Of a stretch of DNA of 64,000 nucleotides, positions 24,373 to 32,183 are shown piece by piece. The DNA is taken from contig CAZPQK010000006.1 in assembly GCA_964588695.1 (NCBI GenBank), positions 1 through 64,000 of the forward strand. The letters are read 5' to 3'. The notes under the pieces were generated by a model. That model saw only the letters and a program-made list of their open reading frames with translations. It did not search any database and was not told the origin of the DNA. The translations under genes and the position numbers were made by a program. Each line of letters opens with the position of its first letter. Positions within the stretch are counted from its first letter, which is position 1. Source of the stretch: CAZPQK01 sp964588695. GTDB taxonomy: Bacteria; Krumholzibacteriota; Krumholzibacteriia; WVZY01; JAKEHA01.

Positions 24373-25515
24373 CTAGCCGACCACGTAGGGGTCGTGAGCG
24401 AGTGTTTCGGCCTGAAACCGGCGCAGGTGAAGGTCTTCGATGTCAAGCGATGGCTCCTCTCCGGTTATCAGCTCCGCCAGGAGCTTGGACACTACCGGAG
24501 ACAACATAAAGCCATGACCGCTGAATCCACACGCGTGAAAGTACCCTTCCATGCCGTCCGCGCCGCCAATAATCGGACGGTGGTCGGGGGACATGTCGTA
24601 CGACCCCGCCCATTGTCTGATGATACGAACCTTTCCCAGGGCGGGAAAGGCGTCACGCAACGCCGACGCGTACTTAAACAAGAACTCGGGCGATGATTTG
24701 GTTGAGTAGGATGTCGGTTCATCATCCAGTCCGATACCACCCACAATTTCGCCCCGCAACGACTGCGAAAAATAGAAACCTTTCTTGATCGAAATCACCA
24801 TTGGTTCCAAGAACGGTTTTAGCGGTTCGGTTACCGCGATTTCATGTTTGACGGGATATGTTGGTATATCGATGTCGAGCATCGCCGCAATGTCGCGCGT
24901 GTACGCGCCCGCGACGTTCAGTATGCGAGGTGCGTGGAAGGTGTCGTTTGCGGTGGTAACTACGTACTCACCGTTTTCGCGTCGGACGTCGTTAACGGCG
25001 GTGTGTAAGTAAATTCGCGCCCCGTGGCGTCGTGCGGCTTCCGCATAGCCCCACAATACTGCGTAGGGATAGGCGGTGCCGTCGGTTGGACAGTAAGCGC
25101 CTCCAATAACGTCGGCCACATTTAACCCGGGCACGAAGCTCGCGATTTCTTTTCGGGTAAGATACCGGGTCGGCACGCCCAACTGATTCTGTCGCGGGAT
25201 AGTTTGCTCGACAAGTTCCTGCTCGCGATCGTCGTGAACCAGCATGAGGTAACCGCCCTGGCGGAAGAACGTGTTAAACCCCAATTCGGCGGAGAGGTTT
25301 TCGAACATTTTTACGCTCTCGCGGGCGAGAACAATATTCGCGTCCATACCCCATTGCTGGCGAATCCCGCCGCCGCATCGCCCGGTGGCGCCACAACCGG
25401 GGTAGCCTTTTTCCAGTACCACTACATCGCGCATGCCCCGTTTGGCCAGATTGTAGGCCGCGGCACAGCCGTTTACGCCTCCGCCAACAATGATGATTTC
25501 GGCGGTACGTTTCAC
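24373..25515 (-). CDS. FAD-dependent oxidoreductase, DAO family (HcnC/SoxB-like subunit)
   Basis: A 380-residue DAO-fold flavoprotein. AEIIIVGGGVNGCAAAYNLAKRG is the dinucleotide-binding start. GCGATGRCGGGIRQQWG, KHEIAVTEP, RGEIVGGIGL and QWAGSYDMSPDHRPIIGG match the sarcosine oxidase beta / HcnC / amino-acid dehydrogenase group. At the position where heterotetrameric sarcosine oxidase has the FMN-linked His (HDAVAWG) it has YPYAVLWG, so covalent FMN is unlikely. I use the GTG at 25515: GGGAG is upstream and it forms a GTGA overlap with the small ferredoxin-like gene. It is probably the catalytic subunit of a three-protein complex. Confidence 0.88.
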   Translation of the reverse strand: MKRTAEIIIVGGGVNGCAAAYNLAKRGMRDVVVLEKGYPGCGATGRCGGGIRQQWGMDANIVLARESVKMFENLSAELGFNTFFRQGGYLMLVHDDREQELVEQTIPRQNQLGVPTRYLTRKEIASFVPGLNVADVIGGAYCPTDGTAYPYAVLWGYAEAARRHGARIYLHTAVNDVRRENGEYVVTTANDTFHAPRILNVAGAYTRDIAAMLDIDIPTYPVKHEIAVTEPLKPFLEPMVISIKKGFYFSQSLRGEIVGGIGLDDEPTSYSTKSSPEFLFKYASALRDAFPALGKVRIIRQWAGSYDMSPDHRPIIGGADGMEGYFHACGFSGHGFMLSPVVSKLLAELITGEEPSLDIEDLHLRRFQAETLAHDPYVVG

Positions 25516-25859
25516 TTCTGGTCTCCCGGATCGCCCGCGTCGACGATGTCGTCGATTCGCATCGGAATAACTGGTTGCCGGATTGTGGGAATGCGAATGG
25601 CGTCTTCCAAGCGTACCGCGTCGACACCGCCCAGCGGTTCTCCCGGTCCGTTTAGCGCGCCTGCGCGGATTGCCGATTGCGCTTCCGGCGTGGACAGCGT
25701 TTGCAAGGTTTGCGCAAGACAGCACTTGCCCTGGCATTTTCCCGTGCCGATACCGGTGTAACGCTTTAGCGATTCGATCTCGCCGTAGCCCTGACGAAGT
25801 GCAGAGAACAATTCGTCGAGCGCAATGTCTTCGCAATGACACAGGATGGTTTTACCCAT
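25512..25859 (-). CDS. BFD-like [2Fe-2S] protein, small oxidoreductase subunit
   Basis: A 115-residue protein. ILCHCEDIALDELFSALRQG and TGIGTGKCQGKCC give the C-x-C and C-x(3-4)-C cysteines of the bacterioferritin-associated-ferredoxin-like [2Fe-2S] fold. In octopine/nopaline oxidases, D-hydroxyproline dehydrogenase and HcnB this domain links the FAD subunits. Here it is a separate gene between the two flavoproteins, with 8- and 4-base overlaps on each side, so all three are made together. Confidence 0.85.
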   Translation of the reverse strand: MGKTILCHCEDIALDELFSALRQGYGEIESLKRYTGIGTGKCQGKCCLAQTLQTLSTPEAQSAIRAGALNGPGEPLGGVDAVRLEDAIRIPTIRQPVIPMRIDDIVDAGDPGDQK

Positions 25860-27261
25860 GGGCCCGCTCCGTGAGTAACCGCCGGGCCACCGCGACTGCG
25901 TCGGATACGCGATCGTTGCGATCGCGAATTCCCGCCGCGCCGCCTATGACATGACAGCTCGAAGTGTCAGTTGTGATTGTCCGTTCATTGGGAATCATCA
26001 CACGCATGTCGGGACGCGCATCGTCGGACAACGTGTAACCAAAACCAGCTTGCTGTGGGAGCTCGAACGCGGGTTGGCCCGGCAATGCAGCCACCACCAG
26101 GTCGCAACCGATTGTTTGTTGGGCGCCGGTTTCGTCGATGTAGCGCACACGTTGTACCCACTCGTCGCCGTCCGCCGAAAGCAACCGCGGGGATGATGCG
26201 TCGCCGACGGTAAGCGCGGTCGCGATCGAGACACCAAACTTCTCCAGCAGTGTTCGCACGCGCTGGATACCAGGTGAGTCACCGATGGCGAGCGCCCGCC
26301 TGCCCGGTATCCAGCCGTCGCGGGTAAGCAGCAAACGCAGTGCCCGCTCGCCGAAGACACCGGGCAAGTCGTTGTTGGCAAACAGCGGCACGACGTCGTG
26401 GTCGCCGGTGGCAAAAATAAAGTGATTCGCCGTAACGACTCGAGTCTTGGCTCGATTGGATGGTTCGGGACCGACGGTGTGAAAGTCCTGCTCCAACAAC
26501 AACTCGTTGGGGGGGTAAAAACCCTGAGCGGTTGTGCCGAACACTCGCGTAACGTTGTCTTGTCGGGCAACGGTTGCCAGCATGTCTCCACGGCGCCGAC
26601 CAAGGTCGTCGCTGGTTGGTCCGGCCCCATGGCCGAACTCGTGGTAGTAGTCGTTTACCCAGAGAATGTCGCGGCCGCCGGGTGCGAGCTCGGCGGTTGC
26701 GGCCAGGCCGGAAAGACCTGCGCCAACTACAACAATGTCGTAGTGCGGCTTCAAGCGCGCCAGTCGTCCGGGGTCGTCGGCTGCCGGAGTTAGTTCGCGG
26801 GCGTTGCCTGGATCAACTCGACCCACGCCCGCCATGCCACGCAAGGTAGCCAAAAACATCTCGCGCACCAATTTGGGCTTGGGGAAGAAGCGGAAATAGA
26901 ACCCGGCAGGAAATGGTAGGTACCGAATCGCGGCGGTCAGTAGGAAACCGTATGCCGGCTTGAAGTCCTGGCGAACGACCCGCATTCCTGCTCGCACCGG
27001 CGTGACGCAGGCTTTAACCCCTGGCTCCCGGTCAACTTCGACCAGGCACGCGGAGCATCGTCCGCGCGCGCACATGACGCCGCGGGGCCGTCCGAACTTG
27101 ACGCTGTGACCGAGGGTGGTCACGCGATTCCCGGCGAGAGCTTTGGCCAAGGAATCTCCCGAGCGAGCCTGCATTCGCCGCCCCTCGAAGAAAAACTCGA
27201 CCGGTTCGGTTGGGGCATTGGCAGGGTCTACGGAGCGCCCGTTGTGGCTTTCGTAAGTCAT
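25852..27261 (-). CDS. [2Fe-2S]/FAD oxidoreductase alpha subunit (HcnA-HcnB-like fusion)
   Basis: A 469-residue protein joining an N-terminal plant-ferredoxin-like domain (residues about 18-105; Cys in RGVMCARGRCSACLVEV and KACVTPV) to a FAD/NAD(P) oxidoreductase domain beginning PHYDIVVVGAGLSGLAATAEL (about 172). This corresponds to the N-terminal half of sarcosine oxidase alpha or to HcnA fused with part of HcnB; the folate-binding GcvT half is absent. With the two downstream genes it should form an amine or amino-acid dehydrogenase. Hydrogen cyanide synthase is a possible but unproven alternative. No clear ribosome site precedes the ATG. Confidence 0.85.
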   Translation of the reverse strand: MTYESHNGRSVDPANAPTEPVEFFFEGRRMQARSGDSLAKALAGNRVTTLGHSVKFGRPRGVMCARGRCSACLVEVDREPGVKACVTPVRAGMRVVRQDFKPAYGFLLTAAIRYLPFPAGFYFRFFPKPKLVREMFLATLRGMAGVGRVDPGNARELTPAADDPGRLARLKPHYDIVVVGAGLSGLAATAELAPGGRDILWVNDYYHEFGHGAGPTSDDLGRRRGDMLATVARQDNVTRVFGTTAQGFYPPNELLLEQDFHTVGPEPSNRAKTRVVTANHFIFATGDHDVVPLFANNDLPGVFGERALRLLLTRDGWIPGRRALAIGDSPGIQRVRTLLEKFGVSIATALTVGDASSPRLLSADGDEWVQRVRYIDETGAQQTIGCDLVVAALPGQPAFELPQQAGFGYTLSDDARPDMRVMIPNERTITTDTSSCHVIGGAAGIRDRNDRVSDAVAVARRLLTERAHG

Positions 27262-27563
27262 GTAATAATAATAAGTTGAGGGACCAGTGGTGCGGTTGAG
27301 GCAAGCACTCCGCGAGCCCTGTGATCGTATGTAAAAAAATAGGCAACCGCAATCAAATTTAGCCGTAAGACCTAGAGTTAAGAGTTACTAAGGCAACCGC
27401 TTTTGCCCCCCTCGGCTCGTTGACGGGGGGGGCGAAATCCGGTAGTTTTGGGCTCCCGTTACCCCACGCTCGCGAGAAAAGTTTTCATCTCACAAGACTA
27501 CAAATCGACGACTACGGCGGCAATTCGGGCAATCCATTTTGGGCAGCCTTATGAGGAGGATAT
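27262..27563. other. intergenic region with direct repeat and strong hairpin
   Basis: About 300 bases between the divergent oxidoreductase and peptidase genes, without a credible gene. AGGCAACCGC occurs twice (27341-27350 and 27391-27400), exactly 50 bases apart. A C6/G8 inverted repeat (27405-27411 with 27427-27433, flanked by TTT/AAA) forms a strong hairpin just after the second copy. Two divergent promoters are expected, but no clear -35/-10 pair was found. AGGAGG precedes the ATG at 27564. Confidence 0.5.
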
Positions 27564-28901
27564 ATGAAACGGCTAGGCGTATTGCTGATGGCGCTTTCGC
27601 TTTTGGTGTCGGTGGGAGTTGCCGACGAAAAGGCGGGCTTCATCGATTATGAAGAGTTTACGTTGGACAACGGCTTGCGGGTCGTAATGTCTGTGGACAA
27701 CTCGGTTCCGGTGGTTGCGGTCGACGTGTGGTATCACGTGGGCAGCGGCTACGAAGAAGAGGGCCGCAGTGGTTTTGCACACCTGTTCGAACACATGATG
27801 TTCGAGGGCTCGGCTAACATCGACAAGGGCGAGCACTTTGAGCACGTGTCCAATGCTGGTGGAACCATGAACGGTTCAACCACGCAGGACCGAACCAATT
27901 ACTGGGAGATCCTTCCAGCCAACCGACTTAATCTTGGGTTGTGGTTGGAGTCCGACCGCATGCGCTCGCTGGTGGTTACTTCCGAGAAGTTCGAAAACCA
28001 ACGCGAGACAGTAAAAGAAGAGCGTCGCCAGCGTATTGACAACGAGCCCTACGGCGCTAGCTTTTTGGCTTCGGACACGCTTAGTTACCGCCACGCCACG
28101 CCGTACATGCACACCGTCATTGGGAGAATGGACGACCTCGACGCGGCCGAAGTCGAAGACGTTCAGGCGTTCTTCGATCGCTACTACAAGCCCAGCAACG
28201 CCGTGCTTGTAATTGTTGGCGACATCAACATCAAAGACACTAAGAAGATGGTCGAAGAATACTTTGGCGACATTGCGGGCGCCGAACCGATTCCGGTGCC
28301 GAGCCCGCAAGAGCCGTTGAACAAAGGACACGTTCGCCAGGTGCTAGACGATCCCAAGGCAAACGTCCCGGCCGCGTTTATGAGTTGGATTATCCCGCCG
28401 CACAAGAGCGAAGAAACGCCTGCGCTGTCGTTGCTGTCAAAGATCATGATCGACGGCGAGTCCAGCCGCCTCCACAAGCGTTTGGTCAAAGACGAAGAAG
28501 CCGCTTTTGGCGTGTTCGGTTGGGTCGACGGTCGCCTGGGTTCGAGCTTGTTTCGTGTCATCGCCGCTTCCAATGCTGGTGTCGATATTGAGACCTGCGA
28601 GTCACTGGTGCTCGAAGAAATCGAAAAGATTCGTACCAATGGCATCACCGAAGACGAATTGCAAAAGGCCAAGATTCAGTTCAAGGCGGGATTCATTCAG
28701 GATCGTCAAACCGTCCTGTCCAAGGCCGAATCGATTCACCACTACATTCTGTTCCACGATGACTTGAGCTACATCAACAAAGAGTTGGACGCGTACATGG
28801 CGGTCACCGTCGCGGACATCCAAGCCGTAGCCAAAAAATATCTCTCCAAAGACAACAGTACGGTCGTGGTGGCGATGCCCCCGGCCAAAGAGAGCTCGTA
28901 G
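27564..28901 (+). CDS. exported M16 zinc peptidase, catalytic subunit
   Basis: A 445-residue insulinase-superfamily peptidase with a signal peptide (residues 1-20, GVADE). The inverted zinc motif HLFEH (H73, E76, H77) and a glutamate about 76 residues on (E153 in VKEERRQ) make a complete active site. The second-half Arg of the family is present in ESSRLHKRL (R302), but the paired Tyr is Phe315 (EEAAFG). The Arg-Tyr pair is intact instead in the next gene, 18 bases downstream, so the two likely form a mitochondrial-processing-peptidase-like or SPH2681/2682-like heterodimer. GAGGAGG lies just before the ATG. Confidence 0.92.
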   Translation: MKRLGVLLMALSLLVSVGVADEKAGFIDYEEFTLDNGLRVVMSVDNSVPVVAVDVWYHVGSGYEEEGRSGFAHLFEHMMFEGSANIDKGEHFEHVSNAGGTMNGSTTQDRTNYWEILPANRLNLGLWLESDRMRSLVVTSEKFENQRETVKEERRQRIDNEPYGASFLASDTLSYRHATPYMHTVIGRMDDLDAAEVEDVQAFFDRYYKPSNAVLVIVGDINIKDTKKMVEEYFGDIAGAEPIPVPSPQEPLNKGHVRQVLDDPKANVPAAFMSWIIPPHKSEETPALSLLSKIMIDGESSRLHKRLVKDEEAAFGVFGWVDGRLGSSLFRVIAASNAGVDIETCESLVLEEIEKIRTNGITEDELQKAKIQFKAGFIQDRQTVLSKAESIHHYILFHDDLSYINKELDAYMAVTVADIQAVAKKYLSKDNSTVVVAMPPAKESS

Positions 28902-28919
28902 GAGCGGAGGACAACTATC

Positions 28920-30989
28920 ATGAAAAACTTTATGAAAATTCTGTCGCTACTGGCGGTGGTCGCATTGATTACCGCGCCTGCGATGGCTAAAGAGGAGCCG
29001 CCGGCTCCGACCAAGATGAAGAAGCTGTCGTTTCCGAAGTTTAAGGAGTTCGACACCAAGTCCGGGCTGCAAGTGGTTGTTGTGGAGCACCACGAACAAC
29101 CCATCGCTACGATCTACGTGGCGGTAAAGACCGGCGCTACCGCGGATCCCGAAGGCAAGGTTGGCCTGTCTGGTTTCGTGGGTGAGTTGCTGAACAAGGG
29201 AACCAATTCGCGTAACTCCGAAGAGCTGGCAACGTGGATTGAATCCTACGGTGGTTCGTTCAACGCTAGCGCGGGCGAAGACGTTACCAGCCTCAGCGTG
29301 TCGATTCTTAGTGAATACCTTGACGTCGCTTGGGAGTACCTCGCGGAAGTCGTCATGAATCCCACGTTTCCAGAAGACGAGTTGGAAGAAGCGCGCAAGC
29401 GCATCAAGACCGGGCTCGAGTTCGAGTTGTCGGACGCGGGTGCAATGGCCGATCGCCACTTCAAGTCGGTGATCTATGGTGATCACCCCTACGCCAACGC
29501 GGCAACCGTCGAGACGGTTGAAGCCGTTACCCGTGACGACATCGTCGACTTTCACAAAACGAACTTCGTTGCCAACAACGCCTTGCTGTTTGTGGTTGGC
29601 GATGTCAATCCGAAAGAAGTCAAAAAGGCGGTCGATAAGCACTTCGGCAAGTGGGCCGCAGGTGAACCGACCACGGTTGCCTATCCGGAAGCTCCCGAGC
29701 GCACCGCCAAGAACATCTCGCTTTATCATCGACCGGGTGCGGTACAGACCAACCTGTATGTCGGTCACATTGGTTTGGAAACCAAAGACGAAGACTGGCC
29801 GGCCGTAACCGTCGCCAACCGGATCCTCGGCGGCGGCGCGACAGGTCGCCTGTTCATGAACCTTCGCGAAGAGAAGGGCTGGACGTATGGCGCTTACAGT
29901 AACTTCACCAAGTCGCAGGATCGCGGATATTTTCGTGCTACCGCCAACGTGCGGACCGAAGTCACCGACAGCGCGCTGGTCGAACTGGTCGGCGAGATTA
30001 CGCGAATTGTCGATGAACCGGTTGAAGAACATGAGTTGTCCAACGCCAAGTCTTACCTGATTGGTAACTTCCCGACGACCATTGAAACGCCCAACCAGAT
30101 TGCCGGTCAGATTGCGACTGCCAAGCTCCTGGGGCTGGGTAAGAAGCAACTGGAATCGTACCGCGAGAAAATTGCCGACGTAGAAGTCGAAGACGTGCAG
30201 ATGGCAATGAAGAAGCATGTAATGCCGGACCGACTGGCACTTGTGCTGGTTGGCGACGCGACCGAGGTTTACGACAAAGTTGAGCCGATCGCTTCGATCG
30301 CGCTTTACGACATCGAAGGCGCACCGCTGGAGAAAGATGAGTTGCTGATCAAAGAAAGCGACTACGACTTTGATACCGCCGCGTTGCGGGACATGAGCGC
30401 CACCTATCAGGTGATGATGCAGGAAAGCATGAACCTGGGCGATCTCAACGTCGAACTTACTCGTGCGGGCGAGGACTTTAACGTTAGCTCCAGCCTTACG
30501 GGTATGATTTCGTTGTCCGAGGAAATGGCGTTTGGGACCAACAATTTTGAGCCCAAGAGCTACAAGTTTTCGATGCAAGCCGGACCGACGGCTATGTCGG
30601 CCGACATCGCGATTGCCGGCAACAAAGCGACGGGAATGGTGAATGGCCAGGACGGCGAGAAAGAGATCGACACCGACCTGGTAAAGGGAACTCTGCTGGG
30701 CAACTCGATCGAGTATGTGATCGCGACCCTGCCGCTGGCAGATACAAAGAAATTCGAATTCCCGGTCATCGACACCCAAACCGGCTCCTTGCAATCGATC
30801 AAGATTGAGGTGCTGGGCGAAGAGGAGTTGATGGTACCGGCGGGCTCGTACGCGACCTACAAGATCAAGGTCAAGCGGCCAGAGGGAGAGGTCATCTACT
30901 TCGTCACCAAAGACACGCCGCACATGTACGTAAAGCAGGACATCCCAGCTCAGGGACTCTCGATTCAACTGAAGTCGGTCAAGAAATAG
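28920..30989 (+). CDS. exported M16 peptidase-like subunit lacking the zinc site, with extra C-terminal domain
   Basis: A 689-residue protein with a signal peptide (to about residue 23, APAMAKE). The M16 fold is clear, but the HxxEH position reads GFVGE (residues 85-89): both zinc histidines and the catalytic Glu are gone. The substrate-binding Arg-Tyr pair is kept (R311 in TGRLFMNL, Y324 in GWTYGAYS). It is therefore a non-catalytic partner of the preceding peptidase. After about residue 470 comes a second domain of about 220 residues, beta-rich by appearance, which I do not recognise with confidence. A strong terminator follows. Confidence 0.9.
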   Translation: MKNFMKILSLLAVVALITAPAMAKEEPPAPTKMKKLSFPKFKEFDTKSGLQVVVVEHHEQPIATIYVAVKTGATADPEGKVGLSGFVGELLNKGTNSRNSEELATWIESYGGSFNASAGEDVTSLSVSILSEYLDVAWEYLAEVVMNPTFPEDELEEARKRIKTGLEFELSDAGAMADRHFKSVIYGDHPYANAATVETVEAVTRDDIVDFHKTNFVANNALLFVVGDVNPKEVKKAVDKHFGKWAAGEPTTVAYPEAPERTAKNISLYHRPGAVQTNLYVGHIGLETKDEDWPAVTVANRILGGGATGRLFMNLREEKGWTYGAYSNFTKSQDRGYFRATANVRTEVTDSALVELVGEITRIVDEPVEEHELSNAKSYLIGNFPTTIETPNQIAGQIATAKLLGLGKKQLESYREKIADVEVEDVQMAMKKHVMPDRLALVLVGDATEVYDKVEPIASIALYDIEGAPLEKDELLIKESDYDFDTAALRDMSATYQVMMQESMNLGDLNVELTRAGEDFNVSSSLTGMISLSEEMAFGTNNFEPKSYKFSMQAGPTAMSADIAIAGNKATGMVNGQDGEKEIDTDLVKGTLLGNSIEYVIATLPLADTKKFEFPVIDTQTGSLQSIKIEVLGEEELMVPAGSYATYKIKVKRPEGEVIYFVTKDTPHMYVKQDIPAQGLSIQLKSVKK

Positions 30990-31011
30990 TCACCTTGCCC
31001 GATAATTTCCT

Positions 31012-31045
31012 GGAAAGGGGCGGCTTTGCCGTCCCTTTCTTTTTG
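31012..31045 (+). terminator. intrinsic terminator after the M16 pair
   Basis: A 12-bp stem (31013-31024 with 31028-31039, one G-T pair), a TTT loop and a T6 tail follow the M16 gene by 23 bases. Confidence 0.88.
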
Positions 31046-31388
31046 CCCCGTCCGTAAGCGACAAACCGGGTTGACGGTGCCAGTCGAATTCGGGTAAACT
31101 CTTCTAGGTTGTTGACTGACCGCAACTTAGCCGGTCACGGCGGTGGGAGGAATTCCCCAGGAACCACTCGAAATCATGGGGTTTTGGGTCAGGTCACACG
31201 GCTTTTGTTATGGTGGATTTATTCCGGTATAGCAAACACACACTACCATGTAAGATGCTGTAAAACAACAACTTACGAAATGGTGTGCGGCGTGCAAAAT
31301 CGCCGATTCGGTATCGTTCGTGCAATAGCATCCAGTGTCTCAATCCGCTTAAGTAGCGAAACCGAGGGCTTTGAAAGGCAAATTTAAT
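31046..31388 (+). other. long leader/intergenic region before the PEP-CTERM gene
   Basis: About 340 bases with no credible gene. It holds a G-rich stretch near 31140-31190, an A/C-rich stretch near 31225-31280 and the GG-N10-GC element at 31281-31296. I checked for a cyclic-di-GMP (GEMM) aptamer because of GTAGCGAAACCG near 31352, but the other conserved parts are missing. A regulatory role is likely given the length, but unproven. Confidence 0.4.
31281..31296 (+). promoter_or_regulatory. candidate sigma-54 promoter (-24/-12 element)
   Basis: TGGTGTGCGGCGTGCA has GG (31282-31283), exactly 10 bases, then GC (31294-31295), the invariant spacing of sigma-54 promoters. About 8 of the 12 consensus positions of TGGCACG-N4-TTGCA match. 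It lies about 95 bases upstream of a PEP-CTERM gene; in several bacteria such genes are controlled by sigma-54 and the PrsK/PrsR pair. Confidence 0.35.
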
Positions 31389-32072
31389 ATGAAGCGCAGT
31401 GTGTTCGTTTTGTTGGTCGCCGTAATGGCGCTCGTGGGCGCTCAGGCTCACGCGAGTGTATTCGGCGGCGGTGGCGGCTCTGCCCTGCAAGCAAAATTCA
31501 ACAACATGGGACTCAGCCACATTAACGTGGCCGACTACCAGACCGATCTTAACTTCCGGCTGCAAGGTATCATGGAGTTCCAACTTCTGAGCCGCGCGAC
31601 GGACGCCCAATACAAGTTTGGATACCTGAAGTCTTACGACTACGGTCCGTGGACGATTAACTCGCACCACCAGGTATTCGGTCGCAACGCATCGGTAGGC
31701 TCCACCAAGCGTGTGGCCTTCGACGGCGTTTACGACAGCAAGGGGTTCTACCTCCAGCGCAAAGAGAACAACCAGTGGCGTACTCGTTACTCCTATAGTG
31801 CCTACAACGGTAACTTCTGGAATCCGGGTGGCACCCAGGCGCTGTTCTTCCAGGATCCGGAAAACTCGGGTCAGATGATTATCGCGTGGGAAGGCATGGA
31901 TCGCCGCAACTCGCATTCCGACGGTAACTACGACGACGTCATCATTAAGGCGTCTGGTGGCAGTGGCGGTGGTGGCGGCGTCAACCCGGTACCGGAGCCC
32001 TCGACTTGGGTTCTCCTGATCACCGGTATGGCTGGCGTGGGTGCTTTCCTGTACACCCGCCGGATGGGCTAA
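31389..32072 (+). CDS. PEP-CTERM exported protein with DUF4114-like domain
   Basis: A 227-residue surface protein. It has a signal peptide (to about residue 22, AQAHAS) and a Gly-rich start. The middle region has QALFFQDPENSGQMIIAWE and SDGNYDDVIIKA, resembling DUF4114, an acidic possibly Ca2+-binding domain common in exosortase substrates. A Gly/Ser linker leads to VPEPSTWVLL, a hydrophobic helix and the ending TRRMG. This is the tripartite PEP-CTERM sorting signal, cut by an exosortase (none in this window). The ATG at 31389 has AAAGG 10 bases upstream. It is monocistronic, between terminators, suggesting individual regulation. Confidence 0.9.
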   Translation: MKRSVFVLLVAVMALVGAQAHASVFGGGGGSALQAKFNNMGLSHINVADYQTDLNFRLQGIMEFQLLSRATDAQYKFGYLKSYDYGPWTINSHHQVFGRNASVGSTKRVAFDGVYDSKGFYLQRKENNQWRTRYSYSAYNGNFWNPGGTQALFFQDPENSGQMIIAWEGMDRRNSHSDGNYDDVIIKASGGSGGGGGVNPVPEPSTWVLLITGMAGVGAFLYTRRMG

Positions 32073-32097
32073 CCCCTTTCGCAACAAAGACCTTCGG

Positions 32098-32136
32098 TAA
32101 AGCCCCGGACCCATCTGGTTCGGGGCTTTTGCTTTT
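32098..32136 (+). terminator. intrinsic terminator after the PEP-CTERM gene
   Basis: A 13-bp stem (32099-32111 with 32117-32129, one G-T pair) with a 5-base loop and a T-rich tail, 26 bases after the stop codon. Confidence 0.87.
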
Positions 32137-32183
32137 GCGGCCGCTCCGCTGGCACAGACCCTGCTTTGTGTGCCCGGAGGCCT

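Noticed and set aside
24373..27261. definite hydrogen cyanide synthase (hcnABC)
   Set aside because: Domain order is similar, but the subunit division differs and many amino-acid dehydrogenases share these domains; substrate cannot be told from sequence.
28947..30968. 673-codon open frame on the minus strand opposite the second M16 gene
   Set aside because: It is antisense to a clearly conserved protein, is His/Val/Arg-rich without any domain, and has no ribosome site. High GC codon bias leaves the antisense frame open.
31300..31370. possible cyclic-di-GMP (GEMM) riboswitch before the PEP-CTERM gene
   Set aside because: Only a GTAGCG-like fragment is present; the other conserved aptamer segments and helices could not be found.
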